A stretch of 64,000 nt of DNA, taken from Paralichthys olivaceus. Taxonomy: Eukaryota; Chordata; Actinopteri; Pleuronectiformes; Paralichthyidae. A program made the position numbers and the translations under genes. The DNA is taken from contig NC_091096.1 in the NCBI RefSeq assembly GCF_024713975.1, positions 2,755,501 to 2,819,500 on the forward strand, read 5' to 3'. A model generated the notes under the pieces. The model was not told where the DNA came from, searched no databases, and saw nothing but the letters and a program-made list of their open reading frames with translations. Position 1 is the stretch's first letter. Each line of letters opens with the position of its first letter. Of this stretch, positions 1-12,100 are shown in pieces.

Positions 1-559
1 TTTCTGTTTCCACAGACGCCTTTTTGAATTAGCTGAATTTTTACGTCGACAGCGATAGCCGAGACGTAGCTCAAGAGATGGAGGACGAGTGTTTCCCTTC
101 ATCGTCCCAGCAGATATTCAGAAGAAAAACGAAAAACAATTTTCATATGAGGGTTCTGGTAACCTGCCAGAAGTGTCTTCACATTCATCAGCAGCGGTAA
201 GGAGAGGGGAGATTCATACGTTATACTCAGTCGCCCTGTTTCATCTTTAATGGGCTCACACAGACAGTCTGGCACTACAGAGCCGTCCCCTCTCTCTTGA
301 TTAAATCGCTGCAGCATAATGAAGCAGAAGAGAATCAGACGGAAAGTCAGAACCCCTCTGTGTACCTGCTTCATTTCATTTGGCGAGATTTCCCTTTTCT
401 CCCTCCTCCTGGCAGACGCATGCGGTTCTGTGGCAAGTCTGAGCACTTGAGTCTGAGCGTTGCAGAGGCGAGAGAAAGCAAACACACTGCGGTCGTGGCA
501 GAACAGCTGATCGGTTCCCCGAGCTGTGGGGCAATACCTCCAGAAGACGGAAAAGACAG

Positions 560-875
560 GAGAGCAGCTGCTGACAGTTAAGACGTTCCCCGGGGAGCGA
601 GGAGGAGTAGGGGAGGAAAGACGAGGAGAGGAAGAAGAAGGAGGGAAGGGAACAAGGGGAGTGCAGGGTTGTTGGGAAGAGGAGGGGGAGGTGGAAGGAA
701 GTGGCGGCAGAGAGCTTTCTCTTTTTTTTTTCTCCGTCTTCAGTGAGAGGAATAACGAGTGAGCGAGCAGCAGGATTGCTCAGTTCCTTCTTGAGGTTTT
801 GTCTTTTTCATTTTTATTTATTTGTTGTTGAATGAGCGGCGGATTAGCGGCTGCGTGCTGCCTTCAGTGTGCAGC
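560..875 (+). promoter_or_regulatory. ralgds: Presumed promoter/5' leader of ralgds exon 1A
   Basis: A purine-rich stretch (about 595-720, mostly GAGGA/GGAGGAAG-type runs) and a short T tract lie directly upstream of the ATG of alternative exon 1A. No TATA box is evident at a sensible distance. The assignment rests only on position: a first coding exon with a good donor follows. The transcription start cannot be placed from sequence. Confidence 0.3.
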
Positions 876-971
876 ATGGAAACCAAGTCCCTGTTCAGCC
901 TGCACAGAGCCCTCGCTCAGCCCGTCAAGATGTGCATGTTCGATTTCCCTGTCACAATCCTGGACGACCTG
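876..971 (+). CDS. ralgds: ralgds alternative first coding exon 1A (32 codons)
   Basis: The ATG at 876 opens 32 codons (METKSLFSLHRALAQPVKMC at the start, ending ...ILDDL) and reaches a consensus donor, CTG|GTGAGC, in phase 0. Exon 2 of ralgds (21364) also starts in phase 0, so this exon can replace exon 1B without disturbing the frame, giving a 792-aa isoform. Mammalian RALGDS is known to use several promoters with short variable N-termini before [10 protein letters not shown] do not recognise this particular peptide in a known isoform. The intervening intron would be 20.4 kb. An unrelated small gene cannot be excluded, but no second exon was found for one. Confidence 0.55.
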
Positions 972-1011
972 GTGAGCTCCGACACTATGCCGCTATACCA
1001 CAGCGAGCAGA

Positions 1012-1228
1012 GTGTGTGTGTGTGTGTTAACATGTTCAAACAGACATGCATGTGCTCTATTATATGTTTCTTACAGTGTGTGTGTGTGTAGGTGGTTGCA
1101 TGTGCACTTGTGTTTGCAAACATATATTTAATTGTAATTGTATGTCTGTGTGTGTGTGCGTGCGCCCATTTCTATTATGTGACGTACTGTTTACAGCAGA
1201 GTACATTCAAACACTGCGTGTGTGTGTC

Positions 1229-1259
<31 letters not shown>

Positions 1260-1260
1260 A
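1012..1260. repeat. TG-rich microsatellite cluster
   Basis: Several TG/GT runs interspersed with unique sequence follow the exon 1A donor. The longest is at about 1218-1259. The reading frames through them (Cys-Val repeats) are artefacts. Confidence 0.9.
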
Positions 1261-3649
1261 AACAATGATCACAGCTGATTGTGTAACTCCACGAGACAAA
1301 GTGTGATTAGTGAATATGAGCCACACAAGTAAAATCTCATTCATCGATTATTCTCTGCTCTGAAGTTGAATTGTTCGTATGTCGGTTCTTGGTTTGTTCG
1401 TTTGTTTACTTTCACACCTCTGGACAGTTTCTGTAAAGTCACATGACTCACTAGCAGCACATCTGGAAAGGAGGTCAGATCTGCAGGTCACAGATTTAAA
1501 CCCTGTGGTTTTCATTTCCTGCGGTTCATCAACTCATCATGACTCAGTTTGTCCTCAGGTGATTCTTTTTCTGTATTTTGCTTTTCGATGAATTTGCACA
1601 AACCTGCCGCCTCAAGATTTGAGACTTGATCTTAACACCTCGTTTTACCTGGGAGTGGATTTCCTGTTTTTGGTATCTGCTCAGCTTGGTGTCGTTCTTT
1701 TCTCTCTGGCGTGAACGCAACCTTCACTCAGTCGTGTGTATTTTTGTGGCCACTGCTTCCAGGCCCTGCACGCCCCAGGCAGCCGTCTCCCTGCAGAGGT
1801 GCCTGTGTCCTCTGATATTTTGACATGTTTGGACGTGTCTGTATTAATCCTGCGGGCGCCTAATGAACGTGCCCCTGTGTCGGCCTGTTAATGATTTAAA
1901 CCGATGCAGAGACGAAGACACATCCTCTTGATTAACGACGATCAGGGAGTTTGTCAGAGGCTTTCTTTGTTTCCTGGTCACATCCTGATATCAAACCTGC
2001 AGCGTCTCTTCATCTGAGTTTTTTTCTTTCTTTCTTTTAAACGATTCTTTTTGTTGCTAGTTTTCGAACTTTTAATTCATGACTCCTGCTGTTCTGGTGT
2101 CCTCACCGAGCGGCTCTGCTTTTATCAGCGTACGAATGTGATAACAGGCTCAACTTTAATGGAGCTGTGGCAAAAACAAATCATTATTTCACACAACTGT
2201 GTCGCTGCCTCAACTCATTCTGTGATTAATCATTAGATTAATGATACTTCATAAAGAAACATTTCCCGAGCCCCATTATCTTGTTCCAGCCGCTCGTTGG
2301 TGATGTTATGAGCACCTGAGGTTGTTTTGTTGTATGACATGGGCTCAAATAATAATATTTGATTCGATTTGATGCTCCGCTGTGTGAGAGGTGGATGAAG
2401 TATCGCACTCATCCTGTCTCTACGTGTCTGTCGGCTTCAACACCTGATTGTGTTTCATGTGGCCTGGATTCTTCTCTGGGGTCAAATGAAGACACTCACT
2501 CTCTCTCTCTGCTGTTCAGCTGAAGGGCAACACACTCTCACACACACACAACTGAAACATTACTCACTGTTTACTCGTATTAATATCGCAGGAAAGTTTC
2601 TATAATGATAAAAACACATCGCGACATGTTGCATTTTTCATGATGCATTATTGGAAACAATGAGCGAACTATAAATAGTATAAAAACTACAGTCAAGGCC
2701 TTTTGGTTGCCTCCTCTCGTTTCGTCCTCTTCTTCTGCAACAGTTTGATCGCACCTGACTTGAGAATTGGCGCCACCAGCTGTTTATTATGAACCATCTC
2801 TCAGTATTCACAGACCAGAGGATGGAAAAATTCATTAATTTCAGTTTTCTTGAGCTGATTTTCTGCAAATTTGACTATTTTTGGAACAGACATGACTCAT
2901 TGGCCTCTGTAAACAACTCTCTCTCTTCTTTAGCCTCAGACCAACGTGTTACTTTCTGATAGTGAGTCATTCGTCCCTTTTCCTGTGTCAGCTCTGGGCC
3001 TTGAACCGGTTCCATTGACGTTTACAGGAACTTCTGTACCACCCAGTGATCCGGCCCATGTTTTGTGTGAACCGCATTGCAACCAAGGAATGCGTCACGA
3101 ACCGGAGCGTGTTACACAATTCCTAACAAAGGTAAACAATAGAAGCAAGATGGAGGATCACCCCAGTTACATGTCGGTGTAAAAGGGGGGGTGTCGCTGT
3201 AGCAACCCCTCAGAGGGTGTATTATAACCTCCTGTCTTGTAAACACAATGATGACTGAAGTGCTTGGCCAGTGACACCGCCACCCGCTCCCAGCGAGAAA
3301 CCCCACGTCCATTGAGTTCTGACTGTTGATCCGACAGAGCAGCGTTCAATGAAGCAGGTCAGAGATCAGTGACGAGTAGAAAAAGTCAACCAGCTGTCAC
3401 AGTGACGGAGCTGTCACTGAGGAAATGAATGGATGTCTGCAGACTGGCTGATAATGTTCACTGTGAACGTGTCAACCTCTTTTATGGAAGAGAAATAAAG
3501 GCAGGAAATGCACTGGTCCCTCGCTCTTCGTTCTTTTTTTCCCGCTCCGCTCATATGAAGTCGTCAGAACCAAGCAGGTCCAAAGGGACATGAGCAGACA
3601 GGCTGGGGTCCAGAGAGGTCAAAAAACAAGTCATACAGAACAAACAGAC

Positions 3650-3674
3650 AGAGAGAGAGAGAGAGAGAGAGAGA
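3650..3674. repeat. (GA)n microsatellite
   Basis: Uninterrupted GA dinucleotides, about 12 units. Confidence 0.9.
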
Positions 3675-5479
3675 CAACAGTGGACAAACTGGCAGAAGCA
3701 CGATGACTCAGGGGCAGGTTTGTATACATGGGTGGGGGGGGCAACACGCTTGGTCGATGAAATCCTCCGAAAAGAGGAAGAAAGAAAACAACACAAACTA
3801 AAGGAAACAAATCATAAAAAGAAACTAAAATAATTGGAGAAGTAATAATAAGAAAAGAAATCTACACATAAACAAAACACAAAAACAACATAATTCCTTT
3901 TCAGCCTCACAGGGAACCTGCAGTTTGTTCCAGTTTTTATTTTCTGAAGTGTGTTTAGTCGTTGATAATTTGATATTTAAAATATCTGACTGTGAATGAA
4001 TGGTTGCACACTTCACATGTCGGTGTGCAGCCTCTGGCGAGGTAATTCCCAACCTCAGTTAAATGGGGGAAGTTCTGAATTTCCCAGCCTCTTTAACTTT
4101 CACTTTCAGTTCCGACTTCACCAAGTGCGTGTCTGTTGTCATCCCTGAGACGTTTCACTTCACCTTTGACAGATATGGAGGAACCTACTTTGTCTTTTTT
4201 TCTCCGTCGTAAGTTAATTTTCTCCAGTGTTGTTCCTGGTGCTGTTGACACAGCTGGTAAAGTAAACATGTGCGAGCAGAGCACTGGCGGAGGTTCGGCC
4301 AATCTGCGACGAGGGGAGTGAGCGCTCGAGGCTCGTTGATGGATTCCAGGACATCTTGGATCCTGAAGTTTCTGAGCGAAATAAGGATGCAGGCCTGCGG
4401 ACTGCTGTTCAGGACAGGTGCCTGCTGGGATGACGAGGATTATTACCAGACAGCGAGGAGAGATGGACACAGACAGGTGGGATTCATTGATGTCTGAGCC
4501 GCTTGTGGTTTTGTGGATTTGTGTCACGAGAGTTTCTGTGAAAGGTCGTCGTGCTCGTCAGGTCACAGAGTATTGATCCTGACGTTAGGACGCTCTGTGC
4601 TGGAAAATAATTGATACCACTTATCTCCTGATACATTTTTTTCATAATAATGATAAACTTAATTTATGTTTCCAAACATAGTTACACATTAATAATCAAT
4701 AGATGACGTGTTGTTGTTTTATATCTATTAGACATAGAAACACTTCTTTTCTTGTTAAACGAAGACTTGTTGCTTTGGTTCAACACAAACCGGATTCTGT
4801 TAAAAACAGGAACACAACATGGATTATGAGCGACAACCTGTGACTGTGCACAAACTCCTGCATGACAGTGCTTCTTGTCTGCGGTGGATATAGATCCCTG
4901 CACTTGAAATGAAAGAGTCGATGCCTCGCTGACTGTGATCTGATCCCATTAACCATCACATCATACAGTGTTCGGGCGTCTTCGCGGCGTTAGGTCTGAC
5001 CTCGACAGCCTGCTCCTGTTAGGAGCTGTCAAACTGAGACAACAGGACGGGCCGGACGCCAGCCTCTTCTCTGTCCACCTGCTCTGACCACGGGATTTAA
5101 AACTCAGCAGCCGTGAGAAACAATACTCAGGTCTGATTGTTTTTTTAAATTTAAAACAACCCCTGATGATGCTGTCCGATCAAATCTCCTGACAGGAGGG
5201 GATGTAGTCGAGTGAAAGAAATAATCAACTTCTTCAGGATGTAATTTCTTCCTGAGGATTTATGAAATGTGTTATCCGTACCTCCTTCCTCCCACTCGGC
5301 CGGTCAGGTTATGTCATCCCAGCACCTGTCAATCATCTTGATGAGCTGTCGCCTGGCCGAGGTAATAAGTCGACATGCAGCCTTCACCGGTGCCGAAGGA
5401 GCAGAGAGGAAATGTTCTCTAAACGTTTAGCTGCTCTTCTGTTCCACCGTTTCCTGCTGCTCTCTGACTGCAGGTAGGG

Positions 5480-5960
5480 AACGAGAGAGCAAACAAAGAC
5501 GGACGACATGGCGGCTCCAAATGTGAAGCCGAAAGCCTCCAACGGCCACGTACACCGCGTGGTCCGAACCATGATGAGACGGTCTGGAACTCTTATTGCG
5601 TCACCAGCCGCTAAAGCCGTCGCCTAGCAACTAAGCTACAGACGAAAACCCTCTTGGGTTGATTTATTTTTTTGGAACGTGTGCACTGTTTGATTGAGTT
5701 CTTACATTTCTCCTGACGTTTCCTCACGTTTTGCCGCCGTTACCTTTACAGTTCGTCACTGAAGCGCAATGACTCACGGGAGTCCCCGTTGCTCGCGGGG
5801 GGAAGTTCTCATTTGATATCGCGGCTCCACTCCAAGATCGCTACCGCACAGACTGCAAATGAGCTTCAGCGCAAGATGGCAGCGTTAGTGGCTTCACCTC
5901 TGGATAGTGGGAGGAAGTGGAGGCATGTCGTCCATCAGTGTTTACAGTCGACGGTTTATC
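5480..5960. repeat. Degenerate dispersed repeat of percomorph type
   Basis: Phrases such as TGAGCTTCAGCGCAAGATGG and GGAAGTGGAGGCATGTCGTC belong to a repeat I know to be common in percomorph genomes. Its usual ending (GTCGTCCATCTTTATA...AGTCTATGG) is seen again at 17335-17400. A 38-codon frame starting at the ATG near 5509 (MAAPNVKPKASNGH...) falls inside the repeat and is not taken as a gene. Boundaries are approximate. Confidence 0.5.
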
Positions 5961-6251
5961 TGAGAACCTGAGTATGGACGTTAAACCACAACAACTCTTG
6001 TCTGTAGATATTAGTTCTTATGTCAGTGAGGTCTTATTTTCTTCTTGACTTCTTTTCTTTATATTCTGTTTCTTCTCATTTTATTCGCCTGTGTTTACTT
6101 TCTGTTATGTAACTCGGTACTCGGTCCAAGTCTGGCGTTCTGCTCGGCCTTTATTTGTTACAGATTTATTGTCTGGGGAACATCGAGCGTCTGGCACAGG
6201 CCCAGCACAGCAACAACCCTCCACTGCTGGCTCCTGTCAGCCTCCACTTGG

Positions 6252-6278
6252 GTGTGTGTGTGTGTGTGTGTGTGTGTG
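6252..6278. repeat. (TG)n microsatellite
   Basis: Uninterrupted TG run of about 13 units. Confidence 0.95.
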
Positions 6279-7786
6279 CCTTGCTAAATGGCATCCTGAC
6301 AGGAGTTTTCCAGAAGTTAAACTTTCTTCCTGATGTCGATGCTCTAGAGATGTTTTGCCACTTCTGATTGTTGCCGTCGAACAAGGCTTCCCCTTCCTCG
6401 ACGTCTCTCAGACTCTTTGTGGGTGTGGTTGTCTTCTCAATTTCCATGCAACTGCGTACGAGCCTGTGTTTCTCTGTGTTGTGTTTGTGAGAGAGTGAGG
6501 TCGGCCTCTCAGCATCACCCTCCTCAGGGAAGAGTAAAACATGCCGGCGCGTCAGTCTGAGCCAGAGCCTCGGCAGCGGCAGCACAACAACATCCTCTGG
6601 TATTGATTTCCTGCAGATGGCAGAAGTACTTTCGTTTAAATCACAGCAGACGAGTATTTTCTGAGTTAGTGAGTATACAAATTATAACAAATTCTTTCCT
6701 GACCCTCACCACATCCTTCCACCAACGTTCATGGTCATCTTTCCAGTAAATTTTGTTAAATCCTGCTGACGAGGATGTTGTGATATGATAGAAAGTTCCA
6801 GAACAGAACTGTCATTATTCAGTGACAAATCCTCAGACTAATATTTATCTGTATTTATTATCAGCTGTCGGTCGGTCGTGAAAAACCCGTATTGATCCTT
6901 CGCCGCTCTCTTCCTCCTCCTCCTCCTCTTCTTTTGTCTCTCACCCACAGTTTGTGGTTCTCGTGCAGCAGCTGCAGAGTTATGTGAGTTATAAATCGCA
7001 GCAGCTCAGCGAAGAGAGGAGGCCGCTGAGGTCAGACATGTTTGCTGTTGGACTCGGCCTCAGCTGGTGCAGCAGATGTTTTTCTTTTAGATTTGCTCGG
7101 TCACTTTCGCACCTGTTCTTGCCGTCGGCGCAGAAGAAAAGTCGGCTTGGTTCATGTCGTCCTAAAACAACGTCTCGCAAATAATATCATTAATTAAAGT
7201 TCAGCATCAATAATGTGTGAAACATGAGGCTGCAGGTTTGTTCTCTGTTTTGTTAAAGTAACCGCTGCACAACCGGAACTGAATGAATCAGAGTTAGGTC
7301 TCATTTAAAAAGCTTGTCTGGCTTCTTATTAAGATGATTGACGGTGTCTTGGATCAGACGTCTGTTCCTAACATTTGCCAGTAGGAGGCAGTGTTGGACG
7401 ACAGATCCACAGAGGCTCCTGTTGAGGAGCAGTGATTAAAGATTCTGATGATTATTGAATCATTATATATTTAGCAGCGGTTTTCATTATCACTTCACCC
7501 CGTCACAGATTCCACCTCTGACAATATGATGATTTTTTAAATCCGACGGTTTCTCAACTGTGCGTCAAACATAATGAGAAATACATCGATTGAATATTCT
7601 CCATCTTGTCATATGTTCTCAAATCTGTAGAATTGATAAATAGCTTAATGATTAGTTGTGGTCCTATTTGAATAATAACAGTAATATTAATAAAACCCTA
7701 AAGAGGAAAAGTATTGAGTGAAATTATGAATTTAACAGCAGCAAGAATCAAAAATAGGCATAAATAAGTAATAAGTAACATGTAAT

Positions 7787-7790
<4 letters not shown>

Positions 7791-7841
<51 letters not shown>
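7791..7841. repeat. (GT)n microsatellite, about 25 units
   Basis: Uninterrupted GT dinucleotides over 51 bases; likely polymorphic. Confidence 0.97.
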
Positions 7842-7842
<1 letters not shown>

Positions 7843-8424
7843 CTGCCATAGTGAAAACACAAACACACACTGCCATCATTTCCCAGAGGAATGACGTCAG
7901 ACTGTAGGAGTTTAGCGCTGCCTTCAGGGACATCTCGTACATTTGTCAAGGCTAATCTACCACACAGCACAGTCCTCGTTGGAAAACACAAGAAAGTCTT
8001 TGTGATATAAATAGTATGATATAGATCATATGATGTTTATCTTTATATGTTACTTTAAGGAGCTTTTATGCTGATCCTACATCAGCCTGAAGGGCTTTTG
8101 GAATGACACTGTCATCTGATTTTATTCTAATATTTGCAGTCGTCTCTTAATGATTCTAATTCAAGCTCTCATCCTGAATTCTGACCATTTGCAAAATTAT
8201 ATTTGTAAATAAAACATAAATAACTAAAACTACTGCGACGTGGTTGTGAGGGTACAATGAGTTATAATAATAATCATTATCATCAACATCATCACGAATA
8301 TCTGAAATGATAATTCTTCTAATGCTGATATTCCACTGACCAAAGTAATCCACTCCAACAATAGGGGGTGTTACTGTATTTAAGATAAAACATATAAAAT
8401 CATTAAGAATACATCTGATTTATA

Positions 8425-8590
8425 ATAAGAATAAGAATAATTATTCATATAGCACCTTTCATGACAACCATTTTCAACCAAGTGCTTTAAAAAAGAAGAG
8501 TAAAATAATGAAATCAAAATAAAGGAATACAGGAAGTAAACTAGAAATCACAATCAATTAACAAAGTCTTTAAACACCAAGAGATAATTA
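8425..8590. repeat. Degenerate dispersed repeat (ATATAGCACCTTTCA type)
   Basis: The sequence runs AATAATTATTCATATAGCAC then CTTTCATGACA, AAGTGCTTTAAAAAA and an A-rich tail. This is the 3'-end pattern of a widespread teleost interspersed repeat. A second, more diverged copy is at about 31945-32110. I do not assign a family name. Confidence 0.5.
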
Positions 8591-8889
8591 CATTACATTA
8601 CAATTATTAATCGGCTTCTTCATGAGGATAAACTAAGATTTAATTAATCTTCAGGAGTATACATTGATGTAACAGCAGTATGATTCATTATATACATACG
8701 TAAACACTATATATGTCATATTTTAGTATTGCTAGTTTGCTAGTATTACTATTCCATCGCTAGTTCTAGTAGCACTTGCGAGTATCGCCGATGTCGTCAC
8801 GGAGGATGACAGCGACCTTTTTTTTTTCTTGTTTGAAGAAGCGGTCACATTAAATCTATTCTTCCATCAGCACAGTGATGAGCAGATGA

Positions 8890-8930
8890 CGAGTGCATTT
8901 TCATTTTCGGGTGAACTATCCCTTTCGGTT
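8890..8930. repeat. Short remnant of a dispersed element end
   Basis: The motif TCGGGTGAACTATCCCTTTC resembles the terminal GGGTGAACTATCCCTTTAA of a common non-autonomous fish element. Only the end is recognisable. Confidence 0.35.
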
Positions 8931-8934
8931 CTCC

Positions 8935-9161
8935 CCCCCTGGTGCTGATATGTCCCAGGGCAGTGAAGGCGTCATTGCGCTGGGGGCGGGGTGTAGCTGT
9001 GACGGAGATGGACCGGGCGGCGCTGAGTCCTCTCCCGGTGATCAGAGAGTCCGATCCCCGGTGACCAGCCTCCGCCCAGCGCCGTCAAACAACCCGCACA
9101 CACACCGGGGGGACATGTCGCCACCGTCGCCGTGACCGACGCCCCGGCTCCGCGGGCATCC
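8935..9161 (+). promoter_or_regulatory. ralgds: CpG-rich promoter/5' UTR of ralgds exon 1B
   Basis: GC content and CpG density rise sharply from about 8940 (GCGCTGGGGGCGGGGTGTAG, GCTCCGCGGGCATCC) and stay high through exon 1B to about 9420, against an AT-rich background. GGGCGGGG is a GC-box-like (Sp1) motif. This supports exon 1B as the main start. Confidence 0.55.
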
Positions 9162-12100
9162 ATGGTCTTTTTCCCGGGGATGCAAACCGAGGCGCGCAGC
9201 CTCAAGCCGGGACCTCTGCTGGAGATGTTCGACTCGTCGTGGAAGGTCCGGAGCATCTGGGACGGGGTGAAGCTGGAGGTGGTGGAGGACCGCAGCCCGG
9301 TGGTCCTGCACAGCTTCACCCACCTGGACCCGGACCTGCCGCTGCTGGAGGTGAGGAGGAGGAGGAGGAGGAGGAGGCTGGGGAGGAGAGGCTGGGGAGG
9401 AGAGGCTGGGGAGGAGAGTCGCCTGAGCTCCGTTATGTTTTGCGGTTTGTTGTGATGATCCGGTCCAGGACCGGGTGGAGGATCCCGGCTGGTTGGTTCT
9501 GAGTTGAATCCTCAAGCTCATGAGAAATGATTCACTCAAGACTTTAGATCATTATGAGTTGAATTAGAATAGTTTGAGGATTAAATCCAGTGTGAGATGT
9601 GATTTCACTGCTTTTCCAAACACTGCACACTTTAATACATGTTTTAACTTCTTCCAATCATCTGTGTGTGTTTAGAATATACTTGAAATAACTCCACGTG
9701 TATTTATAATGGACTCAAACGCACAGACAGACACTGATCCTGTCTTTATAAGCCGTGTTATGATAATCGTGCTGATTAAACAGCTTATCACTGTGCAGTT
9801 GCTGAGTGGATGGAAAGTTTGGAGCATTTCTTTGTGTGTCGCAGCGTCATGAAGATGTTTTAACAGAAAGACTTAAATTACATTATCAGTCACAAACAGT
9901 CATATGGAGTGAAACGTAATGTGGCTGTAGTGACACTCCCCAAACGTTGCTACGAGAGAACTGGTCCAGGATGACTTGGCTTTTTTCTCAGGTTGTGTTT
10001 CTCTCCCCCTCTTTAGACGCCAACTGAAACCATCCCAGTACAGATATCACCGAGTTTAAACAAACCGAATGTACAGAACAGTCTGTATCTTGGTCATAGC
10101 AGAACAATGTGGTGCAACGGTGAAAGTAAAAGTGATACTGTCTTTTCACAAATCATAAAAAGGCTATAAACGCAGAACAACCTCATTGTTCTCTTCTACA
10201 TTTGAAATAGTTCACAATCAATTTTCTGCCGGTTGATTATTCCGCACGTTTCAGTTTCGTCGGGGGTTTTCTCGTGTAAGTGCTTTTACATGTAAACATT
10301 CGTGTCGGTGCGGAAAATCTGCCTCAGCCTACATAAATCCACACGTTATGTAAATTCCTTCAAGACAGGACTCAGTGTCCAGCTGCATTAACGTCTACTG
10401 GGCAGGACTGAAAGTGACGACTATTTTAATCATTGATTCATCCATCAAGTTCTCCATTCATTGATTATCTATTCGGTCCAACAATCCCAGTTCATTCTGT
10501 AAAAGCCCAAATTCACATATTCGTCTTTCTTAGACCGTCACACTTAAAGCTTATCTGTGTTTCGCCCTCGTCCTGACCCAAGCGCCTGTAACTCGAGGCA
10601 GCAGTGTCACAGTTATCTGTAAAAATTCCCATTTGTATGGATGAAGCATAACGTTCTCCAGTGCTACTTGGCTTACATTCTGTACATGGATCAGATAAGG
10701 AGAGAGGAGGGTATTTACCGCTCTTATGTAAGACCCAGAATTGGTTGAGGACACCATCTTAAGTGGTACCACATGGAGACGACCTGGTGTCCTCTGTCCT
10801 TGAGAGACGGGGGACAGTATAATATGTTCTCTTTTTGACTCTCTGCTCTGTTTGTCATCAATCAGAGCTGGACTGACATCACAGGCCTGTTATTAAAACC
10901 ATTAAGTTTGCCTGAGCGCGTCCCGACTCCTGAGAGGCAGCGGCGCTCTCCCTCGTCTCCAGCTGACCTGCTCTGCTTCGTCTCTTCGCTGTGATCTAAT
11001 CCTCCCCTCTAACACAATTACCTAATGCCTAATCCCCCTCCTGCAGAGGCTGAGAGCTTTCCTCCACAATCGCTGCCTTTCTTCCCGTCGGCACACAGGC
11101 CGACTGGGACGTTATATGATGCTGAGTTTGGTTACAGTATGCATGCGTCACAGACGATGACCGGTTCAGGTTCAGTCATTCGTTGATCTCTCTGGCTCCA
11201 GGCTGACCTCTGAACTCTAACCTGGTATCTGTACTTACTGTCGTGTCATTTCTTGGAGAATCTTCAAATGCTTAATATCTCTAAACTCTCCCCAACCTAA
11301 GCTGAAAGGTTATGTCAGTCAATAAACTTTACTAAACAATAAAAGCCCAGAAGTTGACGACAGAGACTAAGTGTGTTCTAACTATTGTAGATTTTATTTT
11401 AGATCGATCTCAACAGGATCGAGGAAACAACAATCCCCAGCGGACAATTAGTCTGCTCTGTGTTCAGGGGGTTAACAGCTCCAGGATCAGTCTGTACGTA
11501 CTGTATCACATCCTGAAGCCGAGAGGATCAGATGTCTTTGAAACAGAGGTCAAGTTACGAGTTGTTTCGACTTGTGAAAGAAAAACGATCCTCAGCTGCT
11601 CCAGTTAATTCAGCGTTTACTTTCAACACTTGTTTCTTTTAGTGTTTTACACGACGAAACATCTGAAGTGAGTCGGTGCTGAAACCTGCACGTGAATCCT
11701 TTTTAATGAAATCTGAACCTGTTGGATCGAAGATCAAACTTTAAGAAGACAAAAACAAAGTTTTCAGTGTATTGAACGCTGAGAGATCAAATATTGAGGT
11801 CTGATCAGTTGATCCAACACAGTTTACAGCTCACTTCTGTCGGTTCAAGTTTGAGTCTTAAACTGATTCATTGATTAATTTATTGATTGCAGTTGGGTGT
11901 GATGGTAAAGAGTGTGTGGTGTGTAACTGAGCTGTTTGAATAACATGCGATTGAGCCTTCATACTGATCGTTTTGTTGGATTTTATGTAACTAAGTACTC
12001 CCGCTGTAATCACACTAATGGGAGCCAAGTTCACAGCACTGACATTGATGTAGAAAACTGCCGTCAGGGAATAAACTGTTTACAAAACAGCAGGTTCAGG

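Larger units (their letters stand above)
1261..8934. other. Intron/inter-promoter DNA without recognised genes
   Basis: This stretch between exons 1A and 1B holds microsatellites and dispersed repeats (listed separately) and AT-rich unique sequence. The open frames are short, have no splice context and match nothing I recognise. A homeodomain-motif-rich patch lies at about 1845-1935 (TAATCC, TAATGA, TTAATGA, GATTAA) and could be a conserved non-coding element. Confidence 0.6.

Noticed and set aside
4093..4527. 144-codon minus-strand frame
   Set aside because: No splice signals, no recognisable domain and no codon bias; a chance frame in intronic sequence.
5509..5625. Small frame starting MAAPNVKPKASNGH
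   Set aside because: It sits inside a percomorph dispersed repeat and ends after 38 codons without splice evidence.
9042..9539. 165-codon minus-strand frame with poly-proline
   Set aside because: It is an antisense shadow of the CpG-rich ralgds exon 1B and its GAG repeat.
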